A stretch of DNA of 43,232 bases. Origin: Verrucomicrobiota bacterium (GTDB taxonomy: Bacteria; Verrucomicrobiota; Verrucomicrobiia; Chthoniobacterales; UBA10450). Numbering within the stretch: the first letter of the stretch is position 1; the number at the start of each line of letters is the position of its first letter. The stretch lies in the NCBI GenBank assembly GCA_003218885.1, contig QHOV01000155.1, positions 1 through 43,232 on the forward strand, written 5' to 3'. The translations under genes were made by a program, and so were the position numbers. This document shows, piece after piece, positions 1 to 8,136 of this stretch. Below the pieces are notes generated by a model. The model saw only the letters and a list, made by a program, of their open reading frames with translations. It was not told the DNA's origin and searched no databases.

Positions 1-179
1 ACATAAACTTCTCCGTGCTGGAAAGGGTTCATCGTCCCGGGATCAACATTCAGATACGGATCAAATTTTTGGAGAACGACCCGCAGACGACGCGCTTCGA
101 GCAGCGTGCCAAGCGACGCGGCAGTCAAGCCTTTGCCTAGCGAACTGACGACGCCACCCGTGACGAAAATGTACTTCAT
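1..179 (-). CDS. pyrG: CTP synthase, N-terminal part (runs off window)
   Basis: Makes CTP from UTP, ATP and glutamine in the cytoplasm. The 59 visible codons begin [18 protein letters not shown], the family's universal start and ATP-binding loop, and run on through the conserved segment with [15 protein letters not shown]. The start ATG overlaps the stop of kdsB as ATGA, so the two are probably translationally coupled. The pairing is sensible because CTP is the co-substrate of KdsB. The rest of the gene lies outside the window on the left. Confidence 0.96.
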   Translation of the reverse strand, partial: MKYIFVTGGVVSSLGKGLTAASLGTLLEARRLRVVLQKFDPYLNVDPGTMNPFQHGEVY

Positions 180-928
180 CGTGGCCGCGTCCTCCCTTTT
201 GCACGAGCGAGCTTCCGCTCCAGCGCTTCCGCGTCGGCCGGCGTATCCACGCCGGGGGAACCATGTTTAGTAAGGAGCACATGAACATTTACACCATTTT
301 CCAAAGCGCGCAATTGCTCCAGCGACTCAGCGCGTTCCAGTGGACCCGGCTTCCATTTCACGAACTGCAAGAGCGCGTCCCGCCGGAACCCGTAGATACC
401 CTGATGACGAAGATATTTTATCTTCGAAGGATTGCGGGGGTAGGGGATCGCAGCCCGGGAAAAATAAAGTGCGCGCCCGCGTGCATCGACAACCACTTTG
501 ACCTGGTGTGGCGAGGATGCTTCCGCCACATTCTTAAAGCGATGTGCGGCGGTAGTGACGTCGATCTTGCGTCCGGCCCGGAGCTTTTCGACGAGTCTGT
601 CGATTAGATATGGGTCGATCAATGGTTCATCGCCCTGGATGTTTATGACGAACGCAAACTGTTTCGCGTTGCGCGCCACTTCGGCCACCCGATCGGTCCC
701 GCTTTGGTGTCTCGCCGAAGTTAATGCGACTTCCGCGCCCCAATCGAAAGCGGCCCTTGCAATGCGCATATCGTCCGTTGCAACGATGAGCGCATCCAAG
801 TTTTTTGCGCGCCGGCAACATTCCCAGACATGGCGTAGAAGTGGCTTACCAGCAATGAGATGCAGCGATTTTCCCGGAAACCGAGTAGAACTCCAACGCG
901 CCGGAATAATGCCAACGGCTTTATTCAT
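176..928 (-). CDS. kdsB: 3-deoxy-manno-octulosonate cytidylyltransferase (CMP-KDO synthetase)
   Basis: Activates KDO with CTP for attachment to lipid A, in the cytoplasm. The 250-residue product has the nucleotide-binding start [16 protein letters not shown], then [26 protein letters not shown] and the C-terminal GVDTPAD motif, all in family order and at normal length. I chose the ATG giving [11 protein letters not shown]. The frame is open another 16 codons upstream to 976, but those residues do not resemble the family, and neither start has a clear ribosome site. The gene lies in a minus-strand run hldA-gmhB-kdsB-pyrG for lipopolysaccharide core sugars. Confidence 0.96.
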   Translation of the reverse strand: MNKAVGIIPARWSSTRFPGKSLHLIAGKPLLRHVWECCRRAKNLDALIVATDDMRIARAAFDWGAEVALTSARHQSGTDRVAEVARNAKQFAFVINIQGDEPLIDPYLIDRLVEKLRAGRKIDVTTAAHRFKNVAEASSPHQVKVVVDARGRALYFSRAAIPYPRNPSKIKYLRHQGIYGFRRDALLQFVKWKPGPLERAESLEQLRALENGVNVHVLLTKHGSPGVDTPADAEALERKLARAKGRTRPR

Positions 929-1018
929 GCGTTGTAGTATGGGATCCCATCCGGCGCTGATAGAGCGCGGCGACAACTGTAGCGGCGGTATGTGACCGCC
1001 GAGGCGAACGGGTAATCA

Positions 1019-1552
1019 TCACTTTGCGGCCAGAATTATTTCTGTAGCTGCGAGTAGATCTTCGGCAATCCAGTCTGCGATGCTGTCGGTCGTATCGCTC
1101 TGAGGCCCGGTCTTAACACGAATTGTGCGCACACCCGCATTGTGCCCGCATTCGATGTCGATCTCCTTGTCGCCGATTAGAAACGACCCGAAAAGATCGA
1201 TTTGGTGTTCGCACGTCGCTTCCACGATCATTCCCGGCGCAGGCTTGCGACAACTGGAATGCTGCCCGGGAACGTCGGGGCAGAAATAAGTCGCATCGAT
1301 TAAGCCATCACCCAGTTGACGCAACACCTCTCCTTCAACCGCACGATATTGTTCGACAGTGAACAAACCGCGGCCGATGCCGCTTTGGTTTGTAATGATG
1401 AAGAGTTTGAATCCGTTCGATTTCAAACGCCGTAACGCTTCAGGCACGCCGGGAAAAACCTTCACGTCTTTTGGCTCGGAACAATAATCGCGGTCCTCCA
1501 TGATGGTGCCGTCGCGATCGACAAAGACGGCGGTCGACAGTGTATCATTCAT
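1019..1552 (-). CDS. gmhB: D-glycero-beta-D-manno-heptose-1,7-bisphosphate 7-phosphatase
   Basis: HAD-family phosphatase that removes the 7-phosphate after the HldA kinase step in ADP-heptose synthesis. The 177-residue product shows motif I VDRDGT (Asp12 and Asp14), motif II in ITNQSG, and RKPAPGM followed by IGDKEID for motifs III and IV. The zinc loop is shorter than in E. coli GmhB: only a Cys...His...Cys pattern is visible in CPDVPGQHSSC. The chosen ATG has AGGA eight bases upstream and overlaps the end of hldA by 8 bases. A start at 1588 is open but would overlap hldA by 44 bases. Confidence 0.93.
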   Translation of the reverse strand: MNDTLSTAVFVDRDGTIMEDRDYCSEPKDVKVFPGVPEALRRLKSNGFKLFIITNQSGIGRGLFTVEQYRAVEGEVLRQLGDGLIDATYFCPDVPGQHSSCRKPAPGMIVEATCEHQIDLFGSFLIGDKEIDIECGHNAGVRTIRVKTGPQSDTTDSIADWIAEDLLAATEIILAAK

Positions 1553-2558
1553 TTTCGCTGTCCTGTCGGAAACTGGCGATAAGCTCATCGCGTGTCACGG
1601 TCGCTGTTCCAAGCTTGCTGACCACAACAGCGCTTCCGTGATTGGCGATTTCCGCCGCTTCAATCGGAGTCGCTCCGCAGACGAGTCCAAGGGTAAAGAG
1701 CGCAATGGCAGTGTCGCCGGCGCCGGAGACGTCGAAAACCTGCCGTGCCTTGGTTGGGATGTAATGCGGCGCTTCGTTCTGCTGGAAAAGCATCATCCCG
1801 TGTTCGCCGAGGGTGACGAGGACATATTTTGTTTCCCATTTCTTAAGCAGCGCTTTACCGGCGCGCGTCAGATCGGCATCTTCCGCCGGGGCCTCGTCTG
1901 GTTCTCGCCAACGAACGCCTGCGGCGAGGAACGCTTCGGCGCGATTTGGTTTGACCACTGTGACACGGCGCCAATCAACAGAATGTCGCGGGTTGGGATC
2001 AGCCGCGACAATTTTACCGGCCGCCCGTGCTTCCTGCGCAATTTGGCAAACCAGCTCAGTCGTTACAAAGCCCTTGCCATAATCTTCGAAGATAATTGCA
2101 TCGGTTTTCTGGATAGCGTTGCGGACCGCGGCGACTACTTTCGCGATCTGCTCGGGCGATGGGGTGACAATTTTTTCGCGATCGACACGAACTACTTGTT
2201 GGTGGAGTGCGATAATGCGGGTTTTGACAATCGTACTCAAGGTTTCATCCTCGATGGCATTGGATGTATCAATGTTCTGCGCAGTTAATAACTCCCGGAG
2301 TTGCTGGCCGCTGCGATCTTTACCGAGCATTCCGATGACGGCGATGCCCTGGACGAACTCACGCAGATTACGGGCAACGTTGGCCGCTCCCCCGGGGTAA
2401 AACGATTCTCCCGTTACTTCGACCACAGGCACAGGCGCTTCCGGCGAGATGCGGCCGACTTTTCCCCAGACAAATTCGTCCAGCATCAGATCACCGATTA
2501 CCGTGATCCGCTTGGAAGGCGCGCGATCGAGAATCTGCTGGAGCCGGTTCAAATCCAT
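1545..2558 (-). CDS. hldA: D-glycero-beta-D-manno-heptose-7-phosphate kinase (PfkB/RfaE1 type)
   Basis: Phosphorylates heptose 7-phosphate at C1 for the lipopolysaccharide inner core. The 337 residues match the kinase half of bifunctional HldE: ITVIGDLMLDEFVWG near the start, the substrate glycines in PGGAANVARNL, and the C-terminal DVSGAGDTAIALF motif carrying the catalytic aspartate. There is no nucleotidyltransferase half, so the ADP-transfer step must be encoded elsewhere as an HldC-type protein. It is first in the minus-strand run with gmhB and kdsB and is divergent from the exported protein at 2717. Confidence 0.93.
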   Translation of the reverse strand: MDLNRLQQILDRAPSKRITVIGDLMLDEFVWGKVGRISPEAPVPVVEVTGESFYPGGAANVARNLREFVQGIAVIGMLGKDRSGQQLRELLTAQNIDTSNAIEDETLSTIVKTRIIALHQQVVRVDREKIVTPSPEQIAKVVAAVRNAIQKTDAIIFEDYGKGFVTTELVCQIAQEARAAGKIVAADPNPRHSVDWRRVTVVKPNRAEAFLAAGVRWREPDEAPAEDADLTRAGKALLKKWETKYVLVTLGEHGMMLFQQNEAPHYIPTKARQVFDVSGAGDTAIALFTLGLVCGATPIEAAEIANHGSAVVVSKLGTATVTRDELIASFRQDSENE

Positions 2559-2716
2559 CGGGAATGAAGGTGGCGATGCCGCCGGGGCAGCAATGTAGTT
2601 CGATTAAAGTGAGTCAAAATGTTTTGTGCAGCGATTTGTGTACGGCAGCGGTTCCGGTTAAGGTTCGCTCCATTAAATCCCGAATACGAAGCCGAAATCA
2701 ACAGTCGAAGCTGCCA

Positions 2717-3517
2717 ATGATTCCGTTTATCAGACATCTGAAGTTGAGCGTAGGTGCACTCTGTGGCCTTGCACTGTGCGTAAATGGCGCCCAGGTGCCA
2801 CAACACATCAATATTAAACAATTGTCCACGACTGTGGAAGACGTTGTCGTGCCGCTGCCAAACGAAATTTTTGGCGCGCTGAACAAACTGGGCGCGGTCA
2901 ACTGGAAGGAACACGTTCGCAGCGATAAGGGACCGAATTTCACCGAGCGACCGCGTATCGCCCTTCTGCTCGGCACGGTGATTGCCGATGGTTTTATCGC
3001 TGTGCAAGCGGAAGACGCAGCGGCTGTAAAAGACATTGGCCAGCGGGTCATGACACTGGCGAAGGGGATCGGAGTTGGAAATTCGATAACGCCACATGCG
3101 AAGGCGATCGTCGACGCGGCAGACAAGCGTAAGTGGGAAAACGTGCGCCAGGAACTGGATCGCACTCAGAACAGCGTGCAACAGGCGATGAACGAGGTGC
3201 ACGATGAAAAATTGTCGCAGCTTGTCAGCCTGGGCGGATGGCTGCGTGGCACGGAAGTGTTGACGTCGGTGGTGAAGGAGCATTTTTCCGCCGATGGCGC
3301 CGAGCTGCTGCACCAGCCCGACTTGCTCTCCTATTTTCAGACAAGGCTCCAGGCAATGCCGGAGTTTAACCTTCCAATTATCCGCCAAATTCACGACGCG
3401 CTGGTCGAGGTGAAACCGTTGATTGACGTTGGTGACCGGCGCATTCCTGCCGAATCCGTAAAGAAGGTCAATGAAATCACGACGCGGCTCGGCCATGGCA
3501 TCGTGACGAGAGATTAA
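2717..3517 (+). CDS. Exported protein of unknown function
   Basis: I do not recognise the family. The 266-residue product begins MIPFIRHLKLSVGALCGLALCVNGA, a convincing Sec signal peptide with cleavage near residue 25. The rest is soluble, mostly helical and charged, with no catalytic motif I can name. The frame is open upstream to 2564, but the ATG at 2717 puts the signal peptide at the terminus. It lies 9 bases before another exported protein on the same strand, so the two are probably co-transcribed. A long opposite-strand frame here looks like a shadow. Confidence 0.8.
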   Translation: MIPFIRHLKLSVGALCGLALCVNGAQVPQHINIKQLSTTVEDVVVPLPNEIFGALNKLGAVNWKEHVRSDKGPNFTERPRIALLLGTVIADGFIAVQAEDAAAVKDIGQRVMTLAKGIGVGNSITPHAKAIVDAADKRKWENVRQELDRTQNSVQQAMNEVHDEKLSQLVSLGGWLRGTEVLTSVVKEHFSADGAELLHQPDLLSYFQTRLQAMPEFNLPIIRQIHDALVEVKPLIDVGDRRIPAESVKKVNEITTRLGHGIVTRD

Positions 3518-3526
3518 GAAATTTCC

Positions 3527-3976
3527 ATGAACTTGTTCGCGAAAGTTCTGTTCCGCACTAGCTCTCTTCTGCTGGCCCTCATGGCAGTGCAGCCCGCAAT
3601 CTTCGCGTCTGTGGATGACGCGCAGTCATTTGCGCTCCAAGCTGCAGAACCTTACGTGAAGCAAGGATTTCAGGTGCGTGAGGATTACTGGGGAGGCGAT
3701 CTTGGTTCTGGAGAAAAAAAAGCAGTGCGGCAGCAATTATTTAAAGGAAACGAATATTGGTTTTGGTTGGGAACGGAAGTTGATCGGGCAAAGGTTTCCG
3801 TTCATGTTTATGATTCGGACGGAAAACTGGCGGAAGAATCAGACGGATGGGAGAAAGGCCACTTCGCGGCTGCACACGTGATTCCCAAAGCTACCGGCAG
3901 CTACTTCATCATAGTCAGTGTTGAGGAATCGCCAGAGGAACGGACGCACTGGGCGCTGGTGTATGGCTTCCGGTAA
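3527..3976 (+). CDS. Small exported protein of unknown function
   Basis: A 149-residue protein with an N-terminal signal peptide (MNLFAKVLFRTSSLLLALMA, cleavage probably after Ala27) and a compact remainder rich in aromatic and acidic residues. It contains DYWGGDLGSGEKK, YWFWLG and SVHVYDSDGKL, and the alternating hydrophobic pattern suggests a beta-sandwich. The last third, GSYFIIVSVEESPEERTHW, resembles C-terminal strands of pre-peptidase-like beta domains, but this is only an impression. It follows the exported protein at 2717 by 9 bases. Confidence 0.75.
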   Translation: MNLFAKVLFRTSSLLLALMAVQPAIFASVDDAQSFALQAAEPYVKQGFQVREDYWGGDLGSGEKKAVRQQLFKGNEYWFWLGTEVDRAKVSVHVYDSDGKLAEESDGWEKGHFAAAHVIPKATGSYFIIVSVEESPEERTHWALVYGFR

Positions 3977-4019
3977 AGGAAGTAGATGTCGATCTGGGGC
4001 CTTCGGCATAAGTTAAAGT

Positions 4020-4036
4020 CGCGCTAGGGAAGCGCG
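4020..4036. repeat. Short hairpin upstream of phoH
   Basis: A perfect 6-bp stem CGCGCT/AGCGCG around loop AGGGA, ending 10 bases before the phoH ATG. Such a stem close to a start codon could affect initiation, or it may be one of the many intergenic hairpins of this genome. No clear Shine-Dalgarno is visible between it and the ATG. Confidence 0.5.
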
Positions 4037-4046
4037 TTCCACCTTG

Positions 4047-5021
4047 ATGACTGAAACGCGGACTTTGCAATTTGAGAGCCCACGCGCTTTGCAGTCGCTC
4101 TACGCCAATGACATTAAACTTTTGAAAACCCTCGAGGACTCCTTGGGCGTGAAAGTGACCACGCGCGAGGGCTGGGTGAAATTGGAGGGCGACCCGGGGC
4201 GTGTCGATAAAGCGCAGCAGGTGTTCGAACAACTTGAGAAAGCGCGCCAGCAAGGCGTGGACATTCAAAGACACGAATTTAATTATGCCCTTAAGGCCGT
4301 GGCCGAAGAACACGATGCAAGCCTCGGCGACATTGTTTCGACAAAAATCACAACGTCGTTGCGCAAGCCGCCGATTGTGTCGCGCAGCGCAAATCAGCGC
4401 GCCTACGTTGAGGCAATTCAAAAGCACGACGTTGTTTTTGGGATCGGACCAGCCGGCACGGGCAAGACTTATCTTGCCGTCGCAATGGCGGTGGCGGCGC
4501 TGAAAAAGGAGCAAGTGGCGCGCATCATCCTAACAAGACCCGCAGTCGAAGCCGGCGAAGCGCTGGGATTTCTCCCGGGCGACCTGGAACAAAAGATTAC
4601 GCCGTATCTGCGTCCGCTTTATGATGCATTGCGTGAGATGCTCGAGCCGGAGGAAATGGAGCGGGCGATCGCACGGCAGACAATTGAGGTGGCTCCGCTG
4701 GCGTATATGCGCGGACGCACGTTGAGCAACGCTTTTGTCATCCTCGATGAAGCGCAAAACACTACGACCGAGCAGATGTTCATGTTGCTGACGCGAATCG
4801 GTTTGAATTCCAAATGTGTGGTGACCGGCGACGTCACACAGATCGATTTACCAGCGAACAAGCGCTCCGGCGTCGTCGAGGCATTGCAGGCGTTGAAAAC
4901 AGTGCCGGGAATTGTGACTGTATATTTTACTGAGCGCGACGTTGTGCGGCATGAACTGGTGCGCGCTATCATCGGCGCCTACCAGCAGCACCGCTCGCCT
5001 GCGCCGGCGTCGCGCAAATAA
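4047..5021 (+). CDS. phoH: PhoH family ATPase
   Basis: Cytoplasmic P-loop ATPase of the PhoH/YbeZ group, linked in other bacteria to RNA metabolism and ribosome maturation with YbeY. The 324 residues contain an N-terminal KH-like segment (about 10-75), Walker A GPAGTGKT (about 135-142), the conserved ILTRPAVEAGEALGFLPGD, Walker B VILDEAQN (about 231-238), and GDVTQIDLP. The ATG at 4047 is preceded in frame by a TTG at 4044, which is less likely to be used. It is followed after 8 bases by the HD phosphodiesterase gene, the same pairing as phoH-yqfF in Firmicutes. No ybeY follows here. Confidence 0.95.
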   Translation: MTETRTLQFESPRALQSLYANDIKLLKTLEDSLGVKVTTREGWVKLEGDPGRVDKAQQVFEQLEKARQQGVDIQRHEFNYALKAVAEEHDASLGDIVSTKITTSLRKPPIVSRSANQRAYVEAIQKHDVVFGIGPAGTGKTYLAVAMAVAALKKEQVARIILTRPAVEAGEALGFLPGDLEQKITPYLRPLYDALREMLEPEEMERAIARQTIEVAPLAYMRGRTLSNAFVILDEAQNTTTEQMFMLLTRIGLNSKCVVTGDVTQIDLPANKRSGVVEALQALKTVPGIVTVYFTERDVVRHELVRAIIGAYQQHRSPAPASRK

Positions 5022-5029
5022 AGAAAAGT

Positions 5030-6670
5030 ATGTTCGATTTTCTGAAACGCGGGCGACTCATCAAACGCGGCCTAGCCTCACGGAAAACTCGGCGTCGCCG
5101 GGCGCACAGCGAACTGATGCGCAACTTAGAAAACTCGCCTTACATCAAGGTGCTGATCTTTGCGATGTTTGCCGGTGGTCTCGCATTTCTCGTGTTTAGT
5201 GGCAAACAACCGGAACCGACGAAGAATTTTGTTATTGCCCTGCTGGTCCTGGCCACTGCGATCACCCAGCTTTGGATCAACCAGCCAAAAAGTTTTTCGC
5301 AAAACTCGCGAATCCTTCTTGTCTTTGCCGTTATTCTTGTGCAATTGGCGGTCACCAAACTGTTGCTGGTTATTTGCAACAGCGGCAATTATCCCTTCTT
5401 GAAGCCGGAAATGGCCGGCTTGGTCACACCGTACGCGTTTGCGCCGCTCGTGTTAAGCGTGTTACTCGGCCGGCAGCACGGCCTCTATGCCGCGTTTTTC
5501 GCGAGCCTATGGGGTAGTATGTTGTTTGGTCCAATTGATGCACCTCTTTTAATAACCAGTCTGATCAGCGGATTCACCGCAGTCTCTCTTACCTTACAGG
5601 TGCGACGGCGCAGCAAGTTGATCCGCGCTGGTTTCTATGTCGGGCTCGCCATCTGGATGTTGTCGCTGACGTTTGGGTTGATCGGGCCGATCAATTGGTT
5701 TTACCCAACGGCCAATGACTGGGGCATGCTTGGATTACAAAGCGCTCTGGCCATCGGTAATGGCATCGTCACTGCGACAATCGTCGGCGGCGCGCTGCCG
5801 ATGCTCGAGAATCTGTTCGGAATCACAACGGATATCTCCTGGCTGGAAGCGTCGGATCTTAATCATCCGTTGCTGCGCCGCATGACCATCGAAGCGCCGG
5901 GCACGTATCATCATAGCTTGGTCGTAGCCAATCTTGCCGAAGCCGCGGCGGAAGCGATCGGCGCAAACGCGACGCTTTGCCGCGTCTGCGCTTATTTTCA
6001 CGATGTCGGCAAACTGGTGAAACCTGAATACTTCACCGAGAACATGAGCTTCGAACGCAATCCGCACGATGACCTCGCACCGACGATGAGCGCGTTGATC
6101 ATCATCGCGCATGTAAAGGAAGGCGTGGATCTCGCGCTAAAGTACCGGCTAAACCAACGCATCATCGATATTATCCAGGAGCATCACGGCACATCGCTGG
6201 TCCGCTATTTTTATCAACGTGCGCTTCAGCAGCACGAAGACGCGCGCGCCGGCGGCAAAATCATGAAGCTGCGCGAGGACGACATCCCAGAAGTGAAGGA
6301 AGAAAGTTTTCGCTACAGCGGACCGAAACCTCAGACGAAAGAAAGCGCCGTTGTCAGTTTGGCCGACACCGTTGAGAGCGCCTCCCGAAGTCTGGAGAAA
6401 CCAACGCCACAGAAAATTGAAACACTCGTGAACGAGCTGATTGAGGAACGCATTAGCGACCGGCAGTTGGACGACTGCGATCTGACACTCGGCGAACTAA
6501 AAGTCATCGCCGACCGTTTCCGATTCACGCTCTTGTCGATGCTCCATAGCCGAATCGCTTATCCAAAGGGCGGACAAAAACCCGCGGCGCCGCGCGACGA
6601 AACTTTGCGGCCGGACGTGATGGCCGCCACCCGCAAGCCCGAAACCGCGCCACCGGTCTCGGCCGCGTAG
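5030..6670 (+). CDS. Membrane HD-domain cyclic dinucleotide phosphodiesterase, PgpH/YqfF type
   Basis: Probably hydrolyses cyclic di-AMP at the inner membrane, by analogy with Listeria PgpH. The 546 residues comprise a basic cytoplasmic N-terminus, several membrane segments (about 43-250) of the 7TMR type, and a cytoplasmic HD domain with YHHSLV and YFHDVGKL metal ligands and EEHHGTSLVRYFY-type spacing, then GPKPQTKESAVVSLADTVESASR. The large extracellular HDED domain between the first and second membrane helices of PgpH is absent, so the protein is about 150 residues shorter. The gap looks natural rather than broken because the linker is short and charged. Cyclic di-AMP as substrate is inferred. 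Confidence 0.88.
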   Translation: MFDFLKRGRLIKRGLASRKTRRRRAHSELMRNLENSPYIKVLIFAMFAGGLAFLVFSGKQPEPTKNFVIALLVLATAITQLWINQPKSFSQNSRILLVFAVILVQLAVTKLLLVICNSGNYPFLKPEMAGLVTPYAFAPLVLSVLLGRQHGLYAAFFASLWGSMLFGPIDAPLLITSLISGFTAVSLTLQVRRRSKLIRAGFYVGLAIWMLSLTFGLIGPINWFYPTANDWGMLGLQSALAIGNGIVTATIVGGALPMLENLFGITTDISWLEASDLNHPLLRRMTIEAPGTYHHSLVVANLAEAAAEAIGANATLCRVCAYFHDVGKLVKPEYFTENMSFERNPHDDLAPTMSALIIIAHVKEGVDLALKYRLNQRIIDIIQEHHGTSLVRYFYQRALQQHEDARAGGKIMKLREDDIPEVKEESFRYSGPKPQTKESAVVSLADTVESASRSLEKPTPQKIETLVNELIEERISDRQLDDCDLTLGELKVIADRFRFTLLSMLHSRIAYPKGGQKPAAPRDETLRPDVMAATRKPETAPPVSAA

Positions 6671-6726
6671 AGCTGACAAGGGTTGGGGGGACCGCCGTTT
6701 AGCGCGCTGGAAGATCTGCGTAGCGC

Positions 6727-6741
6727 ACGCGTCTGACGCGT
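6727..6741. repeat. Palindrome between convergent genes
   Basis: ACGCGTC and GACGCGT flank a single T, giving a 7-bp inverted repeat in the 85-base gap between the ends of the HD phosphodiesterase gene and nuoC. It follows a TAG motif like the other dispersed hairpins and could serve as a bidirectional terminator, though no T-run follows on either side. Confidence 0.4.
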
Positions 6742-6755
6742 CTGGCGCGAACAGC

Positions 6756-7331
6756 TTATATTTCCGGCGGGCGACCGCGGGGCTCGCGGTCTTTGGACGT
6801 GGCCGTGCTCGGAATGGTGACGAACGGGCCGCCTTCCATCGGCGTGACCTTGGTGAAGGCGACGTCGGGCATTTCGCTCGGCAATCCTTCGAGAGGAAAA
6901 TCTTTTCGCAACGGAAAGAACGGGTAGCCCTCCCACATCAAGATTCGTCGCAGATCGGGATGCCCGTTGAGCCTGATTCCCATCATGTCGTAGATCTCGC
7001 GCTCGTGCCAGTTCGCTGTCGGCCAAATGTCGAAAACAGTATCGACCGCTCCGGTTTCTTCCGAGACTTTTAGCTTTAGGCGCAAATGAACGCCATGCAG
7101 CATCGAGTAAAGATGATAGACGAGTTCGAAACGTGGCTCTTCGCTCAAATTGTCGATGCTCGTGATGTCGAGCAAATAATCGAATGAAAACTCGTCGCGG
7201 CAGAACTTCGCGATCTCACGAAGATCGCTCGCCGCAATCGTGTAAGTAGTTTCTCCTCGAAATTCAGTCTTCGCCTGAATTTTCTCGCCGAACGCTTTGC
7301 CTAAGGAGTCGACCAGTTCGTCGCGGCTCAT
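6756..7331 (-). CDS. nuoC: NADH-quinone oxidoreductase subunit C
   Basis: The 30-kDa peripheral-arm subunit of complex I. The 191 residues carry the family signature HEREIYDMMGI followed by GHPDLRRILMWEGYPFFPLRKDFP, and the earlier FSFDYLLDITSIDNL block. Length is near the usual 160-220. The C-terminal tail after GGPFVTIPS is basic and not conserved. It follows nuoB on the minus strand with 98 bases between them that hold a hairpin repeat. nuoA is not upstream and nuoD is not downstream, so this two-gene piece is detached from any full nuo operon. Confidence 0.95.
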   Translation of the reverse strand: MSRDELVDSLGKAFGEKIQAKTEFRGETTYTIAASDLREIAKFCRDEFSFDYLLDITSIDNLSEEPRFELVYHLYSMLHGVHLRLKLKVSEETGAVDTVFDIWPTANWHEREIYDMMGIRLNGHPDLRRILMWEGYPFFPLRKDFPLEGLPSEMPDVAFTKVTPMEGGPFVTIPSTATSKDREPRGRPPEI

Positions 7332-7343
7332 GCGCTATGTTGT

Positions 7344-7406
7344 TGTAGGGCAGGCGCTCCGCCTGGCGACAACAAGAGAGCAGGCAAGCGAAGCGCTTGT
7401 CCTACA
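7344..7406. repeat. Composite TGTAGG...CCTACA inverted-repeat element between nuoB and nuoC
   Basis: The outer ends TGTAGG (7344-7349) and CCTACA (7401-7406) are complementary. Inside are two smaller hairpins, CAGGCG/CGCCTG and AAGCG/CGCTT. It fills most of the nuoB-nuoC gap and belongs to the same style of element as those at 18506, 35114 and 42982. As part of an mRNA it could fold and affect nuoC expression. Confidence 0.65.
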
Positions 7407-7429
7407 GATCGAATTTGCACGCCTGATTG

Positions 7430-7966
7430 TCATGCCACCGCGTCCTCGAGTTTTTCTGCCAGTTGAGGCTTCTGATTTCTGAACGAGCGCTCGCGGGAAA
7501 TTTTCTCCTGCAATTTCATCAAGCCGGCGAGCAGGGCTTCCGGACGCGGCGGGCACCCAGAGATGTAAACATCGACGGGGATAAGCTGGTCGATTCCCTG
7601 CAGTGTAGCATAAGAGCGATACATGCCGCCGGTGGAAGCGCATGCGCCCATCGCGATTACCCATTTCGGCTCCGGCATCTGCTCGTAAATCCGTTTCACC
7701 GCCAGCGCCATTTTATAGGTCACAGTGCCGGCCACGATCATCACATCGCATTGTCGCGGCGAGAAGCGCATCACCTCAGCGCCGAACCGGGCGATGTCGA
7801 AGCGCGATGCGGCCGTTGCCATTAACTCAATTGCGCAACAGGCCAGCCCCATCGGCATCGGCCAGAGCGAGTTTTTCCGCACCCAATTGAGCGCTGCATC
7901 GAAGCGCGTGAAAATCACGTTGCCTTCAATCTTCGAATCGTACGCTGTCGAGCGAGTTTCGGGCAT
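7430..7966 (-). CDS. nuoB: NADH-quinone oxidoreductase subunit B
   Basis: Holds the N2 iron-sulfur cluster that passes electrons to quinone in complex I. The 178 residues include all four cluster ligands: Cys43-Cys44 in GLACCAIE, Cys109 in GACASTGG and Cys138 in GCPPRPE. The surrounding [11 protein letters not shown] and [10 protein letters not shown] are strongly conserved. The highly conserved blocks are uninterrupted, unlike several other genes in the window. It is transcribed towards nuoC. The upstream 170 bases before cysD carry a repeat and no nuoA. Confidence 0.97.
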   Translation of the reverse strand: MPETRSTAYDSKIEGNVIFTRFDAALNWVRKNSLWPMPMGLACCAIELMATAASRFDIARFGAEVMRFSPRQCDVMIVAGTVTYKMALAVKRIYEQMPEPKWVIAMGACASTGGMYRSYATLQGIDQLIPVDVYISGCPPRPEALLAGLMKLQEKISRERSFRNQKPQLAEKLEDAVA

Positions 7967-8009
7967 CAGCGAACAGTAAGATCACGCTCCGCCCTCGCAA
8001 GGGAAAACG

Positions 8010-8104
8010 AGCCACAGATTGACACGGATGAAACACAGATTACGAAAAGAACACACTGAACCGCCCTAAAATGAATCCGTGTAAATCTGTGTTCATCTGT
8101 GGCT
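8010..8104. repeat. CCACAGAT-type inverted repeat between nuoB and cysD
   Basis: Perfect 10-bp arms AGCCACAGAT (8010-8019) and ATCTGTGGCT (8095-8104) enclose further complementary pieces, ACACGGAT (8022-8029) with ATCCGTGT (8075-8082), and AACACAGATTA with TAAATCTGTGTT. The element is built from variants of an ACACAGAT octamer. It occupies the gap between two divergent genes, so it may overlap both promoters. I recall very similar sequences scattered in other environmental bacterial genomes. Confidence 0.75.
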
Positions 8105-8136
8105 AATTCCGTAATCCTTTACAGCAAAACCATCAC

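Noticed and set aside
2549-3496. A 315-codon open frame on the minus strand opposite the exported protein at 2717
   Set aside because: The plus-strand frame has a signal peptide and fits an operon with 3527; the minus frame has no recognisable motif, is rich in His, Arg and Phe as shadows often are, and overlaps hldA.
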